A stretch of DNA of 6,797 bases, from the NCBI GenBank assembly GCA_963593765.1, contig CAVBBU010000095.1, positions 1 through 6,797 of the forward strand, in the 5' to 3' direction. This stretch comes from CAVBBU01 sp963593765. Its GTDB lineage: Bacteria; Bacillota; Clostridia; Lachnospirales; Lachnospiraceae. Below the pieces are notes generated by a model. That model worked only from the letters and a program-made list of their open reading frames with translations, was not told where the DNA came from and did not search any database. Shown here piece after piece: positions 1 to 5,724 of this stretch (the first letter of the stretch is position 1; the number at the start of each line of letters is the position of its first letter). Made by a program: the position numbers and the translations under genes.

Positions 1-1437
1 ATGTATGACATAATTATAATAGGAGCTGGCGTTTCCGGAAGTGCAGCAGCCAGAGAGCTTTCCAGATTTAAGGCAAAGATATGTGTCCTTGAAAAGGATG
101 AGGATGTATGCTGCGGCACATCTAAGGCAAACAGTGGCATAGCCCACGCAGGCTTTGATGCACCAGAGGGCTCTCTTATGGCAAGGCTTAATGTCGAAGG
201 AAACCAGATGATGGATGAGCTTTCAAAGGAGCTTGATTTTCCTTTTAGAAGAAATGGTTCGCTTGTTGTCTGTACGCACAAGGATGACTTGCCAAACCCT
301 CAGGCACTTTACGATAGAGGAATTAAAAATGGTGTTAAGGAGCTTAAGCTACTAAGCAGGGAAGAGGTACTTAAGCTTGAGCCTAATGTTACGGACAATG
401 TAGTAGCAGCATTATATGCACCGACAGGCGGAATAGTAGATCCATTTTTACTTAATATAGCTATGGCAGAAAATGCGTATACTAACGGAGTTGAATTTTA
501 TTTTGACACGAAGGTAGAGTCCATAGAAAAAAAGAATGACCATTTTATAATCCATACAAACAACAAGGATTATGAAACAAAATACGTGGTCAATGCTGCC
601 GGTGTATATGCAGATGAAATTCACAACATGGTTAGTGAAAACAAGATTAAGATAATTCCAAAACGTGGAGATTATTGCCTGCTAGATAAGAGCGTAGGTG
701 CTCATGTATCTAAAACTATATTTGCACTTCCTAGTAAGCATGGAAAGGGAGTTCTTGTTAGCCCAACAGTGCATGGCAATCTTTTAATCGGACCTACGTC
801 TATAGCTATAGACGATAAAGAGGGAACTAATACAACAAGGCAGGGTATAGACGAGCTGATAGAAAAATCAAGCGACTGTGTTAAGGATGTTCCTATCAGG
901 CAGGTTATAACATCATTTGCAGGACTTCGTGCACATCAAACAGGACATGAATTTTTGATAGGCGAGCTTGAGGACTGCAAGGGCTTTATAGACTGTGCAG
1001 GAATAGAATCTCCGGGGCTTACAAGCTGCCCAGCTATAGGAAAAATGGTTGCAAACATACTAAAGGATCTTATGAAGCTTTCACCTAATCCTAATTTTAA
1101 TGGAAAGCGAAAGGGCATACTTAATCCGAATACTCTTAGTGACGAAGAAAGAAGTAAGCTAATTAAGGAAAAGCCAGCCTACGGACAAATTATATGCAGA
1201 TGTGAAATGATTACTGAGGGCGAGATTATAGATGCTATAACAAGACCACTTGGTGCGAAGTCGCTTGATGGAGTTAAAAGAAGAACCAGAGCCGGCATGG
1301 GAAGATGTCAGTCAGGCTTTTGCTCACCAAAGACCATGGAGATACTTGCAAGAGAAAGAAATGTCAGTATAGAAAGCATAACCAAATCAGGCGGTGATTC
1401 TAGAATAATTGTTGGAACTAACAAGGATAGATTATAG
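1..1437 (+). CDS. FAD-dependent oxidoreductase, GlpA/LhgO type, with C-terminal BFD-like [2Fe-2S] domain
   Basis: This 478-residue flavoprotein probably oxidises glycerol-3-phosphate or a related 2-hydroxy compound. Seen directly: an N-terminal FAD-binding motif GAGVSG (residues 8-13) with the ribose-binding acidic residue E31, an RGDY motif (222-225) like the RGEY-type motif of L-2-hydroxyglutarate oxidases, and a DAO-fold closing segment GIESPGLTSCPAIG from residue 334. The last roughly 80 residues form a BFD-like domain with Cys399-x-Cys401 and Cys436-x4-Cys441, the usual [2Fe-2S] ligand pattern. There is no signal peptide or membrane segment, so it should be cytosolic. The next gene starts 16 bases after its stop, which points to one operon. 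E. coli GlpA has the same FAD-plus-BFD layout; LhgO lacks the BFD part. The ATG is the first base of the window, so its ribosome-binding site and promoter cannot be seen. The substrate is inferred from family and neighbours. Confidence 0.88.
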   Translation: MYDIIIIGAGVSGSAAARELSRFKAKICVLEKDEDVCCGTSKANSGIAHAGFDAPEGSLMARLNVEGNQMMDELSKELDFPFRRNGSLVVCTHKDDLPNPQALYDRGIKNGVKELKLLSREEVLKLEPNVTDNVVAALYAPTGGIVDPFLLNIAMAENAYTNGVEFYFDTKVESIEKKNDHFIIHTNNKDYETKYVVNAAGVYADEIHNMVSENKIKIIPKRGDYCLLDKSVGAHVSKTIFALPSKHGKGVLVSPTVHGNLLIGPTSIAIDDKEGTNTTRQGIDELIEKSSDCVKDVPIRQVITSFAGLRAHQTGHEFLIGELEDCKGFIDCAGIESPGLTSCPAIGKMVANILKDLMKLSPNPNFNGKRKGILNPNTLSDEERSKLIKEKPAYGQIICRCEMITEGEIIDAITRPLGAKSLDGVKRRTRAGMGRCQSGFCSPKTMEILARERNVSIESITKSGGDSRIIVGTNKDRL

Positions 1438-1440
1438 GGA

Positions 1441-1448
1441 AGGGGTGA
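1441..1448 (+). promoter_or_regulatory. Ribosome-binding site that fixes the start of the second oxidoreductase
   Basis: AGGGGTGA closely matches the anti-Shine-Dalgarno complement and lies 5 bases before the ATG at 1454. The same frame is open upstream to a TTG at 1409, but that start would overlap the previous gene by 29 bases, and the extra 15 residues precede the conserved N-terminal beta strand (TNYDIVIIGGG). The ATG at 1454 is therefore preferred. Confidence 0.75.
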
Positions 1449-1453
1449 GACTG

Positions 1454-2716
1454 ATGACAAATTATGACATAGTAATTATCGGAGGCGGCCCTGCCGGACT
1501 TGCTGCAGCTATCAGTGCATATAATAATGGCTGCAAAAGCATACTTATACTCGAGCGTGATGACAAGCTAGGAGGAATACTTAATCAATGTATCCATAAC
1601 GGCTTTGGACTTCATACCTTTAAGGAAGAGCTTACAGGACCAGAATATGCAGGAAGATTTATATCGCAGGTAGAGGAGCTTGGAATTAGCTACAAGCTTA
1701 ATACTATGGTCATGCATATAAATAGGAATAAAGAAATCACGGCCATGAACAGGCAAGACGGCTTGTTTAATATTAAGGCAAAGGCTATTATACTTGCTAT
1801 GGGCTGCAGAGAAAGATCAAGAGGAGCACTTAATATACCAGGCTTTAGACCAGCAGGAATATTTTCCGCTGGAACAGCACAGAGGCTTGTTAATATAGAA
1901 GGATATATGCCGGGAAGAGAGGTTGTTATCCTAGGCTCTGGAGATATAGGCCTTATAATGGCAAGACGTATGACGCTAGAGGGAGCTAAGGTAAAGGTAG
2001 TTAGTGAGCTTATGCCATACTCCGGCGGTCTTAAAAGAAATATAGTTCAGTGCCTTGATGACTTTGGAATTCCTCTAAAGCTTAGCCATACGGTTGTAGA
2101 CATTAAGGGAAAGGAAAGACTAGAGGGAGTTACTATAGCAGAGGTTGGAAGTGATGGTAAGCCAATTAAAAATACAGAGGAATATTACTCATGTGATACA
2201 CTGCTTCTTTCGGTAGGCCTTATACCTGAAAACGAGCTGTCAAAGGAGATAGGCATAGACATGAGCCGCGTTACTAATGGTGCCCTGGTAAATGAAAGCC
2301 TAGAGACGTCAGTAGAGGGCGTATATGCCTGCGGCAATGTTCTTCATGTGCATGACCTAGTTGATTATGTATCAGAGGAAGCGGCGGTTGCTGGTAAGAA
2401 TGCAGCAGGATATATAAGTAGGGGTAAGGCTAGCGGGGGATATGAAATTAAGCTTAATCCAACTGGCGGAGTAAGATATAGTGTTCCGTCAAGCATTAAC
2501 CCAGAGAGAATGGATGATAAGATAACGATTCGTTTTAGAGTTGGGGGAGTTTATAAAAATTGCTACATATCAGCTTACTTTGATGATGAGAGAATAATTC
2601 ATAAGAAAAAGCAGGTAGTAGCACCGGGTGAGATGGAAGAGATAATACTTACAAGGGATCAGCTTTTAAAATATCCAAAGCTTAAAACTATAACACTTAA
2701 GATAGAACAGGAGTAG
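1454..2716 (+). CDS. FAD/NAD(P)-dependent oxidoreductase partner subunit
   Basis: This 420-residue cytosolic flavoprotein has two dinucleotide-binding folds. The first has GGGPAG at residues 10-15 and the acidic E34 for FAD. The second has GSGDIG at 161-166, inside a beta-alpha-beta unit expected to bind NAD(P)H. A second FAD contact is the ACGN segment around residues 292-295, followed by a conserved helix. Cys46 in LGGILNQC sits where some relatives have a redox cysteine, but the CxxxxC pair of classical disulfide reductases is absent. About 85 C-terminal residues after the FAD segment look like a small beta-rich domain. Genes of this type regularly sit between a GlpA-like subunit and a DUF1667 gene. 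The likely role is to pass electrons between the substrate-oxidising subunit and NAD(P) or another carrier; the direction and carrier are inferred. The DUF1667 ATG starts 2 bases past its stop, so the two are probably translationally coupled. Confidence 0.85.
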   Translation: MTNYDIVIIGGGPAGLAAAISAYNNGCKSILILERDDKLGGILNQCIHNGFGLHTFKEELTGPEYAGRFISQVEELGISYKLNTMVMHINRNKEITAMNRQDGLFNIKAKAIILAMGCRERSRGALNIPGFRPAGIFSAGTAQRLVNIEGYMPGREVVILGSGDIGLIMARRMTLEGAKVKVVSELMPYSGGLKRNIVQCLDDFGIPLKLSHTVVDIKGKERLEGVTIAEVGSDGKPIKNTEEYYSCDTLLLSVGLIPENELSKEIGIDMSRVTNGALVNESLETSVEGVYACGNVLHVHDLVDYVSEEAAVAGKNAAGYISRGKASGGYEIKLNPTGGVRYSVPSSINPERMDDKITIRFRVGGVYKNCYISAYFDDERIIHKKKQVVAPGEMEEIILTRDQLLKYPKLKTITLKIEQE

Positions 2717-2718
2717 CT

Positions 2719-3129
2719 ATGGAAGAGAGAAATTTAACATGTATAGGCTGCCCTCTAGGCTGCAGTATAACGGTTAAGATGGAGAGTGGCAGCGTAATAA
2801 GCGTTGAGGGCAATACCTGCAAGCGTGGCGAGCTGAAGAGTGGCAGCGTAATAGGTGTCGAGGGCAATACCTGCAAGCGTGGCGATGACTATGCAAGAAA
2901 AGAGCTTACTAATCCGACACGCATAGTTACAACTACTGTTATGGTTAATGGCGGAACTGAGGCTATGGTTTCTGTTAAGACAAGGTCAGATATTCCTAAG
3001 GATAAGATATTTGACTGTATTAAGGCATTAAAGAAGGTTAGGGTTAATGCTCCGGTACATATAGGTGATGTAATATGCAAAGATATAGCAGGAACTGGAG
3101 TAGATATTGTTGCAACTAAAAATGCCTAG
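2719..3129 (+). CDS. DUF1667 family cysteine protein with internal tandem duplication
   Basis: This small cytosolic protein of 136 residues belongs to the DUF1667 family that accompanies GlpA-like operons. The signature CxxCxxxC is present as Cys8, Cys11 and Cys15 (CIGCPLGC), followed by the usual NTCKRG motif. Four such cysteines suggest a metal or Fe-S site; that role is an inference. Oddly, the NTCKRG segment occurs twice (Cys34 and Cys52), because 18 residues (20-37) are repeated as residues 38-55 with 14 of 18 identical. Without the extra unit the protein would be about 118 residues, close to the family's usual size as I recall it. The rest (RIVTTTVMVNGG, VKTRSDIPKD, PVHIGDV, TGVDIVAT) reads as a normal, undamaged family member. 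CAGGAG at 2708-2713, 5 bases before the ATG, is the ribosome-binding site and lies inside the end of the previous gene. The stop is followed at once by a second in-frame TAG. Confidence 0.88.
   Translation: MEERNLTCIGCPLGCSITVKMESGSVISVEGNTCKRGELKSGSVIGVEGNTCKRGDDYARKELTNPTRIVTTTVMVNGGTEAMVSVKTRSDIPKDKIFDCIKALKKVRVNAPVHIGDVICKDIAGTGVDIVATKNA
2778..2885 (+). repeat. 54-bp in-frame tandem duplication in the DUF1667 gene
   Basis: Unit 1 is 2778-2831 and unit 2 is 2832-2885; they are directly adjacent and match at 49 of 54 bases. The first five bases of the unit hold two of the mismatches and may be outside the original duplication. The remaining 49 bases differ at three sites, all transitions (A/G, C/T, T/C). 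The unit is a multiple of three, so the frame is kept and an 18-residue block ending in GNTCKRG is doubled. Confidence 0.95.
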
Positions 3130-3143
3130 TAGAGTATAAGTTT

Positions 3144-3175
3144 GCCTAAGCCTATCATAGGCATAGGCATCTTTT
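3144..3175 (+). terminator. Probable Rho-independent terminator of the redox operon
   Basis: An 11-position stem, 3144-3154 with 3158-3168, has one A-A mismatch and a 3-base loop (GCCTAAGCCTA, TCA, TAGGCATAGGC). It is followed by ATCTTTT. It starts 15 bases after the DUF1667 stop, where the operon should end. The T-run is short, so termination may be only partial. Confidence 0.6.
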
Positions 3176-3191
3176 GGATATAGTAGATAAA

Positions 3192-3200
3192 TGATATAAT
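3192..3200 (+). promoter_or_regulatory. Extended -10 promoter upstream of the membrane protein gene
   Basis: TGATATAAT contains a perfect TATAAT (3195-3200) with the TGn extension. The only -35 candidate is TTGGAT at 3174-3179, weak and with a short 15-base spacer, which overlaps the end of the preceding terminator T-run. It lies 38 bases before the gene's ATG. The same 11 bases, TGATATAATAA, recur upstream of the scaffold gene at 4944. Confidence 0.55.
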
Positions 3201-3238
3201 AAATCGTCTATAAAATGATAAGAAGGGCAGCCTAGAGT

Positions 3239-4846
3239 ATGAGAGATAAAAAAGAAAAGCTATTTTTGATTATATCTGCAATTGCTTTAATAGCCGCATA
3301 TATTGGACTTGTGTATTTTATAAATATAAAGATAGATCATCTAATTAATTCCGATGACTCTAGCGATCTTATATTAGGGCATATCTTAGCTTCTGAGAAT
3401 AGCATATTAACAAGCAGCTGGTATTATTCGACAGAGCTTAGAGTTTTAAATATGCAGCTTTTTTATGCATTATTTTCCAAGATTTTTATTAGCTGGCATA
3501 ATGTAAGAGTTGCTTCATATATATGCCTATATGCTATTTTGATTTTATCCTATTATAGTGCATGCCATTTTTTTAAGCTCAAAAAATATTTTTTGATAAC
3601 GGCAGTATTGCTTGTTATTCCATTTTCCGAAGAGTATTTTGAGTATGTTTTAAAGGGATCATATTATATATTATATTTTTCAACTACATTTGTAACACTC
3701 GGTCTATGCGAGGGCTTCGTTGATTCAAATAGCAAATTTAAGTCAAGGCTTATGTTGGCTTGTACACTTGCTTTATCTATAATTTCAGGAATGGGAGGGG
3801 CAAGACAGATAATAGTTCTTTATATGCCGCTCATTGTTGTATCATTAATTATTTTTATTGTAGGAGGAGTGTCTGCTAATCGAAATGAAATAATTCTAAG
3901 GCTAAAGCAGGACGATAAAAAATATATATTATTTTCTATAGTATCATTTATAGGGGCATTTATAGGATATGTAATTAATTCGAAATGTCTATCTAAAATA
4001 TATCATTTTAAAAGCTGGGAGAAGATATCGTTTAAAGACTTTGATGTAACAAGCCTGACAAAAATCATAAACGGCTTTCTAGTATCCTGTGGATATGTGA
4101 AGGGATATGTATTTAGCCTTGCGTCATTTAAAAATCTTATCGCTATTTGCTGGCTTTTAACGATATTTGGCATATGCATTTATTTTCTAAAAAGTAAAAA
4201 CGTGCAGCCTGCATACTACAGATTATCTATATTCACTTTGTCGGCATTTGCAATTTTCATTATTTTATATATGCTTACGGATCTTAGATATCATGATAGA
4301 TATAATTTGCCTATTATTATATTGTCTTTACCATTATTGGCAGCATTTTTTGAAAATATAAATATACCATTAAGGGCAAAGCATATAGGGATATTTGTGA
4401 TTATTTTCTTGATTACATGCCCTGCGATATTGCTTTATCAAAATAAATATCATACAGATAATACAAAGGAGCTTAGAAGTATCGTAAAAGCCCTGCAGGA
4501 GGAAAATTATACAGAGGGTTATACTACATTTTGGAGAGCGAATATATTAACTGAGCTATCTAATGGCAGCATAGCTGTTTGGGATTGGCAGTCCAGTGGA
4601 AGTGATGAGATAATAACTGTAACAAGCGTTGACACCATGTATGAGTGGCTGCAGCCAGTTTCTCATAGCTATACGCATCCAGAGGGAAAGTTTTTCTTGC
4701 TTTTTACATCGAAGGAGTGGGAAAACAATCCGTGGGTTGGTAAGCTAAGTAAGGAGCATATTATCTATAGATCTGATAATTATATAGTAATAGGCTATGA
4801 CAGCTATTTAAGACTAAAGGAGGATACAGAGGTGGATGCAAAATAA
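3239..4846 (+). CDS. Polytopic membrane protein, GT-C glycosyltransferase-like
   Basis: This protein of 535 residues has about 10-11 hydrophobic segments, at roughly 8-28, 89-107, 117-130, 141-158, 171-185, 190-208, 230-247, 297-316, 327-346, 357-373 and 382-400. A hydrophilic C-terminal domain of about 135 residues follows (from about 401) and is probably outside the membrane. The loop after the first segment carries an acidic patch, NSDDSSD (37-43), then ENSILTSSWYYSTE. GT-C transferases use acidic residues in this first external loop, and DRYNLP (353-358) recalls their late loops. The C-terminal stretch GYTTFWRANILTELSNG (427-443) resembles clostridial membrane proteins I associate with glycan-transfer loci. 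Transfer of a lipid-linked sugar is therefore plausible but unproven; no exact family is recognised. The ATG has a modest AGAAGGG 11 bases upstream. The gene is richer in A+T than its flanks, stands alone, and its 3' end lies in a 50-bp tandem repeat, which fits acquisition or local rearrangement. Confidence 0.7.
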   Translation: MRDKKEKLFLIISAIALIAAYIGLVYFINIKIDHLINSDDSSDLILGHILASENSILTSSWYYSTELRVLNMQLFYALFSKIFISWHNVRVASYICLYAILILSYYSACHFFKLKKYFLITAVLLVIPFSEEYFEYVLKGSYYILYFSTTFVTLGLCEGFVDSNSKFKSRLMLACTLALSIISGMGGARQIIVLYMPLIVVSLIIFIVGGVSANRNEIILRLKQDDKKYILFSIVSFIGAFIGYVINSKCLSKIYHFKSWEKISFKDFDVTSLTKIINGFLVSCGYVKGYVFSLASFKNLIAICWLLTIFGICIYFLKSKNVQPAYYRLSIFTLSAFAIFIILYMLTDLRYHDRYNLPIIILSLPLLAAFFENINIPLRAKHIGIFVIIFLITCPAILLYQNKYHTDNTKELRSIVKALQEENYTEGYTTFWRANILTELSNGSIAVWDWQSSGSDEIITVTSVDTMYEWLQPVSHSYTHPEGKFFLLFTSKEWENNPWVGKLSKEHIIYRSDNYIVIGYDSYLRLKEDTEVDAK

Positions 4847-4908
4847 GCCTACCAAAAGTAAGACTAAAGGAGGATACAGAGGTGGATGCAAAGTAGGCCT
4901 GCCAAAAG
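4809..4908 (+). repeat. 50-bp tandem duplication spanning the stop codon of the membrane protein gene
   Basis: Unit 1 (4809-4858) and unit 2 (4859-4908) are adjacent and match at 47 of 50 bases; all three differences are A in unit 1 and G in unit 2. The first 34 bases are identical. Unit 1 holds the last codons of the membrane protein, RLKEDTEVDAK and TAA. Unit 2 could encode the same last residues followed by TAG, but in a shifted frame, since 50 is not a multiple of three. Each unit holds AAAGGAGG and GAGGTGG followed by ATG. Confidence 0.95.
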
Positions 4909-4936
4909 GCCAAATAAAGTAGATACAATTTTATAA
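4836..4936 (+). pseudogene. Possible vestigial start of a lost, translationally coupled gene
   Basis: In both units of the 50-bp repeat, an ATG (4836 and 4886) follows AAAGGAGG and GAGGTGG. The first ATG overlaps the end of the membrane protein gene by 11 bases, a common arrangement for coupled genes. The first frame runs 28 residues to TAG at 4920-4922, starting MQNKPTKSKTK. The second runs 16 residues to TAA at 4934-4936, starting MQSRPAKRPNK. The two starts are alike and basic. Neither matches a family I know. They may be the 5' remnant of a deleted downstream gene, functional tiny peptides, or chance products of purine-rich sequence. Confidence 0.22.
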
Positions 4937-4943
4937 AATAGTG

Positions 4944-4952
4944 TGATATAAT
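4944..4952 (+). promoter_or_regulatory. Extended -10 promoter of the scaffold-GGGtGRT operon
   Basis: TGATATAAT, with TATAAT at 4947-4952 and a TGn extension, lies 54 bases before the ATG of the scaffold gene. No good -35 is seen at 16-18 bases (TACAAT at 4924-4929 is poor), which fits reliance on the extended -10. The roughly 45-base leader holds ATTTTTTGAGAAC but no hairpin or operator that I recognise. Confidence 0.55.
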
Positions 4953-5006
4953 AATAACGATTTTTTGAGAACATTATGTATGTAAAAAAGGAGAAAGGAG
5001 TTAAAC

Positions 5007-5705
5007 ATGGCAATAATCTACTCAAATGAAGTTAAGGATATGTGTGTAGTTAAGCAGGGTGTCCATCATGGTGCTGCACCTATTCCTGAAGAAGCAAAAT
5101 GGGTACAGGCAAAGGAAGTTAAAGATATATCAGGATTCACACATGGTGTGGGCTGGTGTGCACCTCAGCAGGGAGCTTGTAAGCTTTCGCTGAATATCAA
5201 GAAGGGTGTTATTCAGGAGGCACTTGTAGAGACTATAGGCTGCTCTGGTATGACACATTCTGCAGCTATGGCAGCAGAGATACTTCCAGGACTTACAGTT
5301 CTTGAAGCACTTAATACTGACCTAGTATGTGATGCAATTAATACAGCTATGCGTGAGCTGTTCCTTCAGATAGCATATGGCAGAAGTCAGAGTGCATTCT
5401 CAGAGGACGGACTTGCAATAGGTGCTGGACTTGAGGACCTTGGTAAGGGAATGAGATCTCAGGTTGGTACTATGTATGGAACACTTAAGAAGGGACCTCG
5501 TTATCTTGAGATGGCAGAGGGCTATGTAACAGGACTTGCACTTGATAAGGAAGGTCAGATCATAGGCTACAAGTTTGTAAACCTTGGTAAGATGACTGAC
5601 TTTATAAAGAAGGGCGATGATCCTAATACTGCTTACGAGAAGGCTTGCGGACAGTACGGAAGAGTAGATGATGCTGTTAAGATCATAGACCCAAGAAAAG
5701 AATAA
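5007..5705 (+). CDS. Iron-sulfur cluster assembly scaffold-like protein (IscU/NifU N-terminal type), paired with GGGtGRT
   Basis: This cytosolic protein of 232 residues resembles the IscU/NifU N-terminal fold in its middle part. GWCAPQQGACKLSLNI (49-64) corresponds to the first-cysteine loop and strand of IscU, and VETIGCSGMTHSA (74-86) to the second, GCG-type cysteine motif followed by its helix. Cysteines are at 13, 51, 58, 79, 108 and 214. In canonical IscU a third ligand lies in an HCS motif further on; the equivalent region here (about 128-140, SAFSEDGLAIG) has none, and Cys108 or Cys58 might substitute. About 90 C-terminal residues go beyond IscU length. AGGAG at 4996-5000, 6 bases before the ATG, supports the start. 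The GGGtGRT gene follows after 19 bases, so the two are co-transcribed and probably act together. Databases usually label this family an Fe-S scaffold; its true role is not established. A TSCPD-like relation is the main alternative. Confidence 0.75.
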   Translation: MAIIYSNEVKDMCVVKQGVHHGAAPIPEEAKWVQAKEVKDISGFTHGVGWCAPQQGACKLSLNIKKGVIQEALVETIGCSGMTHSAAMAAEILPGLTVLEALNTDLVCDAINTAMRELFLQIAYGRSQSAFSEDGLAIGAGLEDLGKGMRSQVGTMYGTLKKGPRYLEMAEGYVTGLALDKEGQIIGYKFVNLGKMTDFIKKGDDPNTAYEKACGQYGRVDDAVKIIDPRKE

Positions 5706-5710
5706 GGAAA

Positions 5711-5716
5711 AGGAGG
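5711..5716 (+). promoter_or_regulatory. Strong ribosome-binding site of the GGGtGRT gene
   Basis: AGGAGG lies 8 bases before the ATG at 5725, in the short gap after the scaffold gene. No terminator or promoter is visible in that gap, so the gene should be read from the upstream operon promoter. Confidence 0.8.
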
Positions 5717-5724
5717 ATAAAGAC

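Noticed and set aside
1409..1453. TTG start giving a 15-residue N-terminal extension of the second oxidoreductase
   Set aside because: It overlaps the previous gene, is a rare start codon and precedes the conserved nucleotide-binding strand, while the ATG at 1454 has a near-ideal ribosome-binding site.
3209..3214. TATAAA as a second -10 for the membrane protein gene
   Set aside because: It lacks a TGn extension and a suitably placed -35, and the upstream TGATATAAT is a better site.
4809..4908. Short CRISPR-like array
   Set aside because: There are only two directly adjacent units with no spacer between them, overlapping a coding end; this is a tandem duplication.
4896..4911. Small inverted repeat GGCCT/AGGCC after the membrane protein gene as a terminator
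   Set aside because: The stem is only 5 bp and is followed by AAATAAAG, with no T-run on the + strand.
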